Position numbers and translations under genes: made by a program. From positions 62,001 through 126,000 of the forward strand of contig QBZX01000002.1 in assembly GCA_003282175.1 (NCBI GenBank): 64,000 nt of DNA. Direction: 5' to 3'. The notes below the pieces were generated by a model. That model had not been told where the DNA came from, made no database searches, and saw only the letters and a program-made list of their open reading frames with translations. This document shows, piece by piece, positions 28,325 to 36,642 of the stretch; within the stretch, counting starts at the first letter, position 1, and every line of letters starts with the position of its first letter. This DNA is from Pelagibacteraceae bacterium AG-337-G06 (lineage in GTDB: Bacteria > Pseudomonadota > Alphaproteobacteria > Pelagibacterales > AG-422-B15).

Positions 28325-29152
28325 ATGAAACGTAAATCTGTAATTGATATCAAAAACCAAAAGGGAAAAACCCCAATTGTTTGCTTAACGGCTTACACTT
28401 CCCCCATTGCAAGATCTATTGACGGCTGTGGTGATCTTTTATTAGTAGGTGACTCGCTTGGCATGGTTCTTTATGACTATCAAAATACATTACCTGTAAC
28501 ACTCTTCCAGATGATAGAGCATTCAAAATCTGTTGTTAATGCAACAAAAAAGTCTTGCATTATAGTTGATATGCCTTTTGGCACTTATGAAGAATCCGTT
28601 GACAAAGCTTTTATGAACGCCGCAAAAGTAATGAAGGAAACAAACTGTAACGGTATAAAGCTTGAGGGTGGAAGAAATATGTTTGATACCGTAAAATATT
28701 TAACCGATCGTTCAATCCCAGTAATGGGGCATATTGGTCTTCAGCCTCAAAGTGTGCTTATAGATGGTGGTTATAAGGTAAAAGGAAGAAATAAATTTGA
28801 TTGGGGTAAATATATTGATGATGCAATTGCAATAGAAGAGGCTGGAGCATTTTCAGTAGTACTAGAAGGCATGGCAGAACCATTAGCTGCGGAGATTACA
28901 TCTAGAATTTCGATACCTACAATTGGCATAGGCGCCTCTCCTAATTGTGATGGCCAAGTATTAGTAACAGAAGATATGTTGGGCTTAACTAATATTGCAC
29001 CTAAATTTGTGAAGAAATATGTTGATTTAGAAAGTTTAATAAAGAAGGCGGCAAGTCAATACGCAGATGAGGTTAGGAATAGAGAGTTTCCAGGCAATGA
29101 ACATACTTACGCAATGGGCCCTCAAATCGTTAGAAAGAGCGAAGAAGATTAA
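28325..29152 (+). CDS. panB: 3-methyl-2-oxobutanoate hydroxymethyltransferase
   Basis: A 275-residue PanB that adds a hydroxymethyl group from methylene-tetrahydrofolate to 2-oxoisovalerate in pantothenate synthesis. It carries CLTAYTSPIAR, the metal-binding GDSLGMVLYDYQNTLPVT, MPFGTYE, MGHIGLQPQ and the catalytic-glutamate region VVLEGM. It is the first gene of panB-yfgM-bamB-der, and panB before yfgM-bamB-der is a common alphaproteobacterial order. panC is not in the window. Confidence 0.98.
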   Translation: MKRKSVIDIKNQKGKTPIVCLTAYTSPIARSIDGCGDLLLVGDSLGMVLYDYQNTLPVTLFQMIEHSKSVVNATKKSCIIVDMPFGTYEESVDKAFMNAAKVMKETNCNGIKLEGGRNMFDTVKYLTDRSIPVMGHIGLQPQSVLIDGGYKVKGRNKFDWGKYIDDAIAIEEAGAFSVVLEGMAEPLAAEITSRISIPTIGIGASPNCDGQVLVTEDMLGLTNIAPKFVKKYVDLESLIKKAASQYADEVRNREFPGNEHTYAMGPQIVRKSEED

Positions 29153-29784
29153 TGTCAGATATTTTAAGGCAAGTTGATGAAGAACTAAGGCAGGACCGTC
29201 TTTTGAATTTGTGGAGACGTTACCGTATATATTTAATTGGTGGACTTATTTTATTAATTGGTTCAGTTCTTGGCTATCAAATTAATAAATCATTAAATAA
29301 GTCATTTTATGAGAATGAAGTAGAGAAATATATAAATACGTTAGATCTTATAGATTTTAATCAAACAATTGAGGGTTTAAATAGAATTGATAATTCAAAT
29401 CAGTTACTTATTTCAGGTATAGCTCAAATAAAAATTGCTAAGCTATTAATGGAAAATGGAAAAATGCAAGAGAGCAAATCCAAACTATTAGAAATTATTA
29501 ATGAAGGCAAGGTAGACCCAATCATAAATGACCTGGCTATCTATTTTTATTTAATGAGCAATTTAAATGATATATCGATTGAAGAAATAAATATATATTT
29601 AGGCAGCAATAAATCAGAGAATAGTACTTTTAAATATCTTTTCAAAGAAACCATTGCTATTAAACATTTATTAGCAGGCAATATCAAACAAGCTAAAGAA
29701 AGATTTGATGAATTAATCAATGATGAAAATGCTCCAAGAGATATTATTATTAGAGCGGCTAAATTTTTAGACACAATAAAGTAG
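29152..29784 (+). CDS. YfgM-like tetratricopeptide protein (ancillary SecYEG subunit family)
   Basis: A 210-residue inner-membrane protein with a short cytoplasmic tail (DEELRQDRLLNLWRRYR), one transmembrane helix (about 27-43) and a periplasmic TPR-like helical domain. This is the YfgM/TPR_21 layout (E. coli YfgM is 206 residues). YfgM associates with SecYEG and periplasmic chaperones such as PpiD. The fixed order yfgM-bamB-der supports the assignment. The start overlaps the panB stop (TAATG), and bamB follows after 1 bp. Confidence 0.85.
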   Translation: MSDILRQVDEELRQDRLLNLWRRYRIYLIGGLILLIGSVLGYQINKSLNKSFYENEVEKYINTLDLIDFNQTIEGLNRIDNSNQLLISGIAQIKIAKLLMENGKMQESKSKLLEIINEGKVDPIINDLAIYFYLMSNLNDISIEEINIYLGSNKSENSTFKYLFKETIAIKHLLAGNIKQAKERFDELINDENAPRDIIIRAAKFLDTIK

Positions 29785-29785
29785 T

Positions 29786-31084
29786 ATGAGAAATATTTTC
29801 TATATCATTCTACTATCAATATTTGTAATTTTTAGTTGTACAAAAAATGAAACTATAGAGGAAAATACTAATAGTTTTTCTATTTTGGCTTATGATGCAG
29901 AGGTTTCTGAAACTTTAGGCCTAAATATAGAAGATATAAGAATAGATCCTCCAAGAGAAGTAAATTATTGGTCGCAGCATTTTCAGAATCCTGCGAATAA
30001 TCTGAATAACATATTTTCTTTATCCGCTATTGAAAATAAGACAAAGCTTGTTTCTGGATCAAAAGGAGCTCTTAATATAATCCAGCCAATTTATTTTAAT
30101 GATACAATTTGCTATATTTTACCTAAGGGCTTCCTCGAATGTAAAAGTCTAAAAAGTAATGAAAAAATATTTTCAATTGATATTAAGGTTAATGGTAATA
30201 AAAAATATGAAATTATAAGAGGTGGGCTTGCTTATTTTGATAATAAAGTATTACTTGTTGATGCTTATGGGCAGATCTTACTCATTGATGCAAATGATGG
30301 CAGTAAAATATGGGAGAAAAAAATTGAATTTTCTATTTTATCTCCACCGTTAATTTATAGAAATCAAATTTTATTCATATCATCAGATAATCGATTATTT
30401 TCACTTTCTTTTGAGACTGGAGAAGTAGTATGGTCATTTCAAACAGTGGCAGAAGATAAGAAGAGTCTTATTACAGCGTCACCGATAGCTTTTGAAAACA
30501 TAATTATTGCTCCTTTTAGCAATGGTGAACTAGTTGCATTCACTAATGATACCGGAAGACCTTTGTGGTCAGAAAACGTCTCAAAGATCTCATCATTGAG
30601 TAATTTTGATATTAGGGATATTTCTGCTAGCCCAGTCTTATTAAATAATACAATTTTTTCAGTTAGCACTAATGGCAAATTGATATCGACAAATGCCATA
30701 AATGGAAAAAGGAATTGGGCAATTGATTTATCAGGATACAGGACACCAACTGTTTCTGGAGGGCAAATATATGTCATTGATGAAGATGGAAAACTTATCT
30801 GTCTAAATAAAAATACAGGTGAAGTCTTTTGGATTACAGAACTCAACAAATATATAAAAGGTCAAAAAGCAAAGGATCTGAATTTATGGCTAGGTCCATA
30901 TTTAATAAATAATTTATTATATAATATTTCTTACTTTGGTGAATTAAAGACTGTATCCCCAATGACAGGCGAAGTTCTGTCAAGTGATAATATAGGTGTG
31001 AAAGGTATTATATTACCACCAGTTATATTAAGTAACAAAGTATTTATTATGGACGAAAACTCAAATGTCTTCCATTTTGAATAA
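29786..31084 (+). CDS. bamB: Outer-membrane assembly lipoprotein BamB
   Basis: A 432-residue lipoprotein with a lipobox at FVIFSC (Cys18), then an eight-bladed PQQ-type beta-propeller. Repeated blade motifs include ANDGSKIWEKKI, FETGEVVWSFQ, NDTGRPLWSENV, NAINGKRNWAIDL and NKNTGEVFWITEL. BamB supports BamA in folding outer-membrane beta-barrels. Slightly longer than the E. coli protein, as is usual in Alphaproteobacteria. The gene overlaps der by 20 bp. Confidence 0.93.
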   Translation: MRNIFYIILLSIFVIFSCTKNETIEENTNSFSILAYDAEVSETLGLNIEDIRIDPPREVNYWSQHFQNPANNLNNIFSLSAIENKTKLVSGSKGALNIIQPIYFNDTICYILPKGFLECKSLKSNEKIFSIDIKVNGNKKYEIIRGGLAYFDNKVLLVDAYGQILLIDANDGSKIWEKKIEFSILSPPLIYRNQILFISSDNRLFSLSFETGEVVWSFQTVAEDKKSLITASPIAFENIIIAPFSNGELVAFTNDTGRPLWSENVSKISSLSNFDIRDISASPVLLNNTIFSVSTNGKLISTNAINGKRNWAIDLSGYRTPTVSGGQIYVIDEDGKLICLNKNTGEVFWITELNKYIKGQKAKDLNLWLGPYLINNLLYNISYFGELKTVSPMTGEVLSSDNIGVKGIILPPVILSNKVFIMDENSNVFHFE

Positions 31085-31886
31085 AATAAATTTATGTATT
31101 ATTGGTAAACCAAATTCAGGTAAATCAACTTTATTTAACTGCTTACTAGGAAATAGCATTTCTCCAGTTGGTGAAGAATACGGACTCACAAAAAAATTAT
31201 TTAAAAATAAATTTACTTCATATAGCCACGATTTTACAATTTTTGATACGCCGGGACTGAGAAGAAAAAGTAAAATTGATGATTTAGACGAAAAGGAAAG
31301 AAACAAGGAAGTCATAAAACTTATCGATAGGGTAGACGTAGTAATTTTGCTCATAGATTCTGTAGAAAATATTACCAAGCAAGACTTTAGGTTGGCTGAA
31401 ATAGCAATAACAAAAAAAAGGATACTATTTTTTTTGTTTAATAAGATGGATCTTATTGACGAAGTTAACAAATTTAAAACTAAAATCGATAAATATTTAA
31501 GCAATAATTATAGTCAATATCAGATGATTAATACTGATTTCATTTCTGCAGAGAAAAACATCAGAATTAAGAATTTTATAAAAGAAATTATTAAAAAAAA
31601 TAAACTTGTTCACATTGAAATCACAAAAGCCAATTTAAATAAATTTCTTAATTATTTAAATAAACTATCAAAATATCCAAAAATTAAAAAAAGAGAAATA
31701 AAGCCTAAGTATATTGTGCAATTAAAGGCCAGTTCTCCACTTTTTAAAGTCTTTATTAATTCAAAAAAGAAAGCGCCTCTTATATTTCAAAGATTTTTTG
31801 ATAATTCATTTAGGGATTATTTTAAGATAAAAGGAGTACCCATTTCTTATAAATTTATAAGCTCCAGCAATCCTTATTCAGACTAA
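31065..31886 (+). CDS. der: Der/EngA-type ribosome assembly GTPase lacking the first G domain
   Basis: A 273-residue protein corresponding to the second G domain plus KH-like domain of Der (normally about 440-490 residues, GD1-GD2-KH). The P-loop GKPNSGKS is at 14-21, switch I Thr42 in YGLTKK, G3 DTPGLRRKSK at 61-70, G4 NKMD at 126-129 and G5 ISA at 160-162. The GD2-specific pattern VENITKQDFR is present. The KH end runs about 185-273 with GVPISYKF and the usual final NPY. Upstream is bamB, coding up to and past the start, so no GD1 is hidden there. Der acts in 50S maturation. Confidence 0.88.
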   Translation: MSSILNKINLCIIGKPNSGKSTLFNCLLGNSISPVGEEYGLTKKLFKNKFTSYSHDFTIFDTPGLRRKSKIDDLDEKERNKEVIKLIDRVDVVILLIDSVENITKQDFRLAEIAITKKRILFFLFNKMDLIDEVNKFKTKIDKYLSNNYSQYQMINTDFISAEKNIRIKNFIKEIIKKNKLVHIEITKANLNKFLNYLNKLSKYPKIKKREIKPKYIVQLKASSPLFKVFINSKKKAPLIFQRFFDNSFRDYFKIKGVPISYKFISSSNPYSD

Positions 31887-32572
31887 AGCTTAATTATCTC
31901 ACCACTTTTTTCATTCGATAGTAAGAAATTTACAATCGTTCTTGCTACATCGACTGGTTTTTTTATTTCTTTTTTATTCTCACCAGGCATGATATTTTCT
32001 CTAAAATTAGTATTTACCGCACCTGGATAGATAATATTAACATTTATAGAGGTCCCTTTATTTTCATTGGCATAACTTAAGACTAATTCATTTAATGCCG
32101 CCATAATTGGTTGATATATACCCCAATATTGGGATTTCATCTCATCTTTTATTGATGAAATAACTACAAAGTTAGATTTCTTAGAATTTTTCAGCAAAGG
32201 GTGAAAATGCTTCATAATTCTAAAATTAGAAACATAGTTTAATTTGATAGTGTCATTGAATTCATTTAAATCAATTGACTCTACAGGCGATAGTTTAGTA
32301 ATTTGACCTGCAGATGAGACAATAATATCTAAAAACTTATCTTTTTTAAAAATTTCTTCTGAAAGATTTTCAATTACATTAGGTTCACATAAATCAATTG
32401 GAACAATTGTACATTCACATCCATTTGAAATTATTTTGTCATTTATCTCCTCTAATTTAGACGTATTGCGTGACAAAATATATATGTGTTTAACTGACCT
32501 TGACAGCTCTTGAGCAATACTTGCCCCAATTCCAGATGAGGCGCCTGTAATAAGACAATTAAGAGTTCTCAT
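31883..32572 (-). CDS. Short-chain dehydrogenase/reductase family protein with altered active site
   Basis: A 229-residue Rossmann-fold SDR with the nucleotide motif TGASSGIG (10-17). The NNAG motif is SSAG (86-89). Ser139/140 and Tyr153 align with the catalytic Ser and Tyr, but YxxxK reads YQPIM with Met157 in place of the essential Lys, just before the usual AAL. I checked the codon (ATG) on the minus strand. It may be a non-catalytic NAD(P)-binding protein. In Alphaproteobacteria an SDR gene commonly lies near cvpA and purF; here it follows cvpA by 2 bp. Its end overlaps der by 4 bp. Confidence 0.82.
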   Translation of the reverse strand: MRTLNCLITGASSGIGASIAQELSRSVKHIYILSRNTSKLEEINDKIISNGCECTIVPIDLCEPNVIENLSEEIFKKDKFLDIIVSSAGQITKLSPVESIDLNEFNDTIKLNYVSNFRIMKHFHPLLKNSKKSNFVVISSIKDEMKSQYWGIYQPIMAALNELVLSYANENKGTSINVNIIYPGAVNTNFRENIMPGENKKEIKKPVDVARTIVNFLLSNEKSGEIIKL

Positions 32573-32574
32573 GT

Positions 32575-33090
32575 TTATATGTCTATTTCTTCTAAATTTC
32601 TTGGCATATGTTCAAAAAAATCTATTCCAATATTTACCATTTCAGCAAATGAGCTATTGGTCATTAAGTCATTTAACAGAATAGAAGATATATTTTGATT
32701 TATAAAAAATAAGGTTATCACAATTACAATATATCCCCTGAAAATACCCAGGATCCCTCCAAGCCCCATATCAACAAAACCTTTTTTTTTAGGTTGTAAA
32801 AATCCAATAATAAGTCTCAGTAGGAATGAAAAAAATATATATGAGGTTATTAGTGTAATTAGAAATATTGTTATATCAGATAAAGTCTCATTAGTAATAT
32901 ACTGATCTGCAACAGGTCTTAATAATTTAAAACAATTTTTAAGTATAAAAAATATTAATATCCATTTGATTAAATTAAAAAAACTCTTTAATAATCCATT
33001 TTTAGTGCCAAAAAAAATTGATATCAAACAAATGATCAGGAAAGAAATATCAAAAGTATTGAGAAATTGAGAATAATTAAGGTCGTTCAT
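32575..33090 (-). CDS. cvpA: CvpA family inner-membrane protein
   Basis: A 171-residue protein with four hydrophobic helices and the typical opening DISFLIICLISIFFGTKNGLLKS and middle FVDMGLGGILGIFRGYIVI (GxxxGxxRG-type) of CvpA. In E. coli it is needed for colicin V production and affects envelope stress tolerance; the molecular role is not known. In many proteobacteria it precedes purF, but purF is absent here. It overlaps the exporter gene upstream by 14 bp. Confidence 0.88.
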   Translation of the reverse strand: MNDLNYSQFLNTFDISFLIICLISIFFGTKNGLLKSFFNLIKWILIFFILKNCFKLLRPVADQYITNETLSDITIFLITLITSYIFFSFLLRLIIGFLQPKKKGFVDMGLGGILGIFRGYIVIVITLFFINQNISSILLNDLMTNSSFAEMVNIGIDFFEHMPRNLEEIDI

Positions 33091-35527
33091 TTAATGAATT
33101 TTTATTAAAGTATCCGAGCAATATCGGCAATATAGTAAGACTTCCTACTAAAGCAATTAACATTGCAAGTGCTGTAAATGCTCCAAAATATATTGTAGGG
33201 TAAAAATTAGAAAATATTAAAATTGAGAAACCTGCCATAATAGTTATTGAAGTATTTTTGATTGCAGTGCTCACTGTTTTTTGGCAGTTATTGACCGCAT
33301 ATGTGTGTGAGCCAGTAATTGCAACATATTCACGATACCTATAAACATAATGTATGCAATTATCTACCGCTATCCCAATCGTAATAGAAGCAATTGTAAT
33401 TGTCATTAAATCCAGGGGTATATTCAATAAGCCCATGCTACCCAATATAACAAAACAGGCTACTAAATTTGGTATCAAAGCAGCTAAAGCTATTTTAAAG
33501 GATCGGAATAAAATAATTAATATAATAAATATTCCCATTAAAACAATTCCCAAAGATTTAATTTGAGAGTCAAAAAGACTTTGTAACATGTTATTGTACA
33601 AAATTAATATTCCAGTAAGACTTACTTCAATATTCTGATTGTTATAATTTGACTCCATATGCTCTCTAAGCTCATTAACAAAATCTGCTCTTTTTAATTC
33701 TGGGTGAGTGTCGATTACACGAAGAGATATTCTCGCTTGATCTTTATCTATCAACACATAGGGTTTTAAAATTTGATCTTTAATTTCTTGCGGTAATTTT
33801 TTGTACAAAACTGAAAGTTCGAGAGTGTCAAATTCTTCATTTAAATTAAGTTTTTCTGCAGTTCTTATAATGGATGCCAACGAAAGTACTTTACCCACAA
33901 AATCATACGATTCTAGATAGTCATGAATACTTTTAACACTATCAATTTTTTCTTTAGTAAACCAATAGTCTGCAGGATCATAATCTATACCAAAATCCAT
34001 AAAATCTTCCTCATCAAAAGATAAATCATCACTTGTTTCATCTTTGAACTGAATAATAATATCTAAGGGAGTTGTCCCACCCAATTGTTCATCAATCAAT
34101 TTCATCCCTTTATATATTTCAGTATCTTCTTTAAAGTAATTAACAAAACTATTTTCTACTTTAAGAGTACTTGCTCCATATATGCCGATAGCAAACAAGG
34201 ATGAAAAAAACAATAATGTTAATACTGGGAATTTGATCGATAAGAAAGAAAATACATCTTTACTATTATTTTTATCTAATAGTGCAGTTCCTTTTAAATT
34301 TAAGACTGATATCAAAATTGGTAAGAAAATAAAACTGCATAAATATGTGATAGTTAGGCCCATACACATCATAAGGCCAAAGTCCATAACCGGTTTAATT
34401 CCACTTGTGTAAAGTGATCCAAATGCAAAAATAGTTGTTAGAGCAGCAAATAGGCAAGGCTTATACATTTTTCCTAGAGTATGTAAAATGTTTTGATTAA
34501 TTGTAGATTTTCCCTCCTCTAAACTTATTTGTCGATACCTTACAACTATATGTACGGTCATTGATAAAGATAAGATCAAAATAAGCATGATAAAGTTTGA
34601 TGAAATAACGGTCACTTTCCATCCAAGTAGTGAAATAGACCCGATCATTATTATTAAAATAAATATGCAATTAGCTATACATGCAATCATCCACAAAGGG
34701 CTTCTAAAAACAAGATAGAGCACAATTAATATAAAAATAAAGGCTCCAATACCGAAAATAATAATATCATTTTTTACGAATGCGATAGTATCATTAGCAA
34801 TCATTGAAACTCCACCTAGATGAATTTTAATATTGTTATCTTCGAATTGCTCAATTATTGTTCTGACAGTTAAAATGTTATTTTCTCTCTCGTTATCTTG
34901 TTTCTTTTTTTCAATTTCATATCTGAGATCTAATTGAGATAATAGCTCAAGCTCAGCAACATTTTTTTTATTTAATTCATTAAGCCTTATTCTTTCATTT
35001 ACTATTGTATTGAAATTAAGATTTTTTTTTAGATTAATTAGTAAGCCTGTTGTGGTTGCATCTTCACTAATAATTAAGTTTTTGAAAATTGGACTGTTAA
35101 GTAATTCTATTTCTGCATCAGCAATATTTACTTGTGGTGATTTAATTGTAATTATTTCATTTACGAGATCTGACAAAGATTGATTATTAATTTCTAATAA
35201 TGGTGCGTCAAAAATTGATTGAGTTGATTCAACAAACGGAAGCTTATCAATTTCTAAAATAAAAGAATTTAAAAAATCAAGATTTTTCTTTGTAATAAAT
35301 TTTTGTTTTGATGTGAAAGTAACAATTAAAAAATCACTTGAATCATAGTCCTTGATTAGCTGTTGATATTTTTTTAAATCATCATCTTGTTCTAAAATGA
35401 GAGTATCAGAAGATGCGTCAAGCTGAAAATTATCAGAGTTAAATAGGAAAATAAATGCAACTGCTAAAAGTAGAAACAGAGATAATTTTGAATAATTATC
35501 AAGAATTGACGAAAAGATTTTTTCCAT
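33077..35527 (-). CDS. MMPL/RND superfamily exporter (COG1033 type)
   Basis: An 816-residue inner-membrane protein with about twelve helices in two halves: helix near residue 20, periplasmic loop to about 250, five helices to about 415, helix near 430, second loop to about 665, five helices to the end. The second half contains ITIASITIGIAVDNCIHYVYRYRE, the sterol-sensing-like TM4 relay of COG1033/MMPL proteins. No adaptor or outer-membrane partner is adjacent. Relatives move lipids or hopanoids (HpnN) to the outer membrane, so a lipid cargo is possible but unproven. It sits between alr and cvpA. Confidence 0.88.
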   Translation of the reverse strand: MEKIFSSILDNYSKLSLFLLLAVAFIFLFNSDNFQLDASSDTLILEQDDDLKKYQQLIKDYDSSDFLIVTFTSKQKFITKKNLDFLNSFILEIDKLPFVESTQSIFDAPLLEINNQSLSDLVNEIITIKSPQVNIADAEIELLNSPIFKNLIISEDATTTGLLINLKKNLNFNTIVNERIRLNELNKKNVAELELLSQLDLRYEIEKKKQDNERENNILTVRTIIEQFEDNNIKIHLGGVSMIANDTIAFVKNDIIIFGIGAFIFILIVLYLVFRSPLWMIACIANCIFILIIMIGSISLLGWKVTVISSNFIMLILILSLSMTVHIVVRYRQISLEEGKSTINQNILHTLGKMYKPCLFAALTTIFAFGSLYTSGIKPVMDFGLMMCMGLTITYLCSFIFLPILISVLNLKGTALLDKNNSKDVFSFLSIKFPVLTLLFFSSLFAIGIYGASTLKVENSFVNYFKEDTEIYKGMKLIDEQLGGTTPLDIIIQFKDETSDDLSFDEEDFMDFGIDYDPADYWFTKEKIDSVKSIHDYLESYDFVGKVLSLASIIRTAEKLNLNEEFDTLELSVLYKKLPQEIKDQILKPYVLIDKDQARISLRVIDTHPELKRADFVNELREHMESNYNNQNIEVSLTGILILYNNMLQSLFDSQIKSLGIVLMGIFIILIILFRSFKIALAALIPNLVACFVILGSMGLLNIPLDLMTITIASITIGIAVDNCIHYVYRYREYVAITGSHTYAVNNCQKTVSTAIKNTSITIMAGFSILIFSNFYPTIYFGAFTALAMLIALVGSLTILPILLGYFNKNSLNERP

Positions 35528-35530
35528 TAC

Positions 35531-36631
35531 TTATGAAATATATCTTCTTTGATATCTTTTGCCTAGGCTTGTTAAAATTTCATACGGTATTGTATTTATG
35601 CTCTGACAAACTGTATTGATAGGGTTCTTATTCCCAATAAATTCAAACTCTTTATTAGCTAAATGTTTTAAATTTATAAAATTTGTTAAATCAACTGTTA
35701 CCAAGTCCATTGAGACTCTCCCAATTAAGTTAATGCGTCTATTATCTAAATAAATTTTACAATTATTTGAAAAGAGTCTACTAAATCCATCACCATAACC
35801 AATGGCAAAAGTACCTACTTTCATCTTTTTCTTTGCTATAAATGTAGCTCCATAGCCTACAGTATCTCCTTTATTTATTTCCCTTGTCTGTATTAATTTG
35901 CTTTTTAAAGAAACTACATTTTTGTAATGTTTTCTCTCTCTAATTTGACAGTTGCCTCCATAAAGAGATATTCCTGGTCTAACCATATCAAGATGATATT
36001 TTTTACCGAGCAAAACCCCGCCAGAGTTCGATATGCTGTGCAGACAATTTGGAAAGTGTTTTCTTATTTTATCAAATTCCTTTAATTGAGTTTGATTTTT
36101 TTTGTTTTTTGGGTCATCAGCACAAGCTAAATGGCTCATAATTAGAACAAGATCTGAATTTTTAATTAATTTTGATTTATTTGTTATTAGACTTCTAGTT
36201 TCATTTTTATCTAAACCAAGTCTCGACATGCCAGTATCAAAATGAATTACAATTTTGAGTTTTTTATTATATTTACTTTGGTAGCGCTCTATTTTCTTGA
36301 GTTGTTTTAAATTATTGATTACTGGTATTAGTTTATACTTACTTATTATATTTAAATCATCTAAAACTAAACCATTAAGAATATATACTTCTACTTTCTT
36401 AGTTATTTTTCTAATTTCCATAGCTTCATCAGTAGATGCTACAAAAAAGTGCTTGCATTTTGATCTTACTAGCTCGGGTAGAACTTTCTTAACTCCCAGG
36501 CCATATGCATTTGATTTTACAGTAGCTGCAACTATACAATTTTTGGTTACGTTTTTTTTGATTTTTAAGTAATTGTCACTTAGGGATTTTAAGTCAATAT
36601 CTAAAAAAGTATTTTGATCAATATTCTTCAT
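35531..36631 (-). CDS. alr: Alanine racemase
   Basis: A 366-residue fold-III PLP enzyme that makes D-alanine for peptidoglycan. The PLP lysine is Lys39 in ATVKSNAYGLG. SHLACADD, MVRPGISLYGG and the catalytic-tyrosine region DTVGYGATF are conserved, as is VSMDLVTVDLT. The length is normal. It follows dnaB by 11 bp and precedes the exporter by 3 bp. dnaB-alr is a common alphaproteobacterial pair. Confidence 0.97.
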   Translation of the reverse strand: MKNIDQNTFLDIDLKSLSDNYLKIKKNVTKNCIVAATVKSNAYGLGVKKVLPELVRSKCKHFFVASTDEAMEIRKITKKVEVYILNGLVLDDLNIISKYKLIPVINNLKQLKKIERYQSKYNKKLKIVIHFDTGMSRLGLDKNETRSLITNKSKLIKNSDLVLIMSHLACADDPKNKKNQTQLKEFDKIRKHFPNCLHSISNSGGVLLGKKYHLDMVRPGISLYGGNCQIRERKHYKNVVSLKSKLIQTREINKGDTVGYGATFIAKKKMKVGTFAIGYGDGFSRLFSNNCKIYLDNRRINLIGRVSMDLVTVDLTNFINLKHLANKEFEFIGNKNPINTVCQSINTIPYEILTSLGKRYQRRYIS

Positions 36632-36642
36632 TTCGAAAGACC

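Noticed and set aside
29786-31064. Missing Der GD1 hidden upstream in another frame
   Set aside because: The region codes for a complete BamB propeller in one frame, and I see no P-loop in the other plus-strand frames.
31061-31504. 147-residue minus-strand open frame over der
   Set aside because: It mirrors the G domain coding strand, is low complexity, and lacks a start context.
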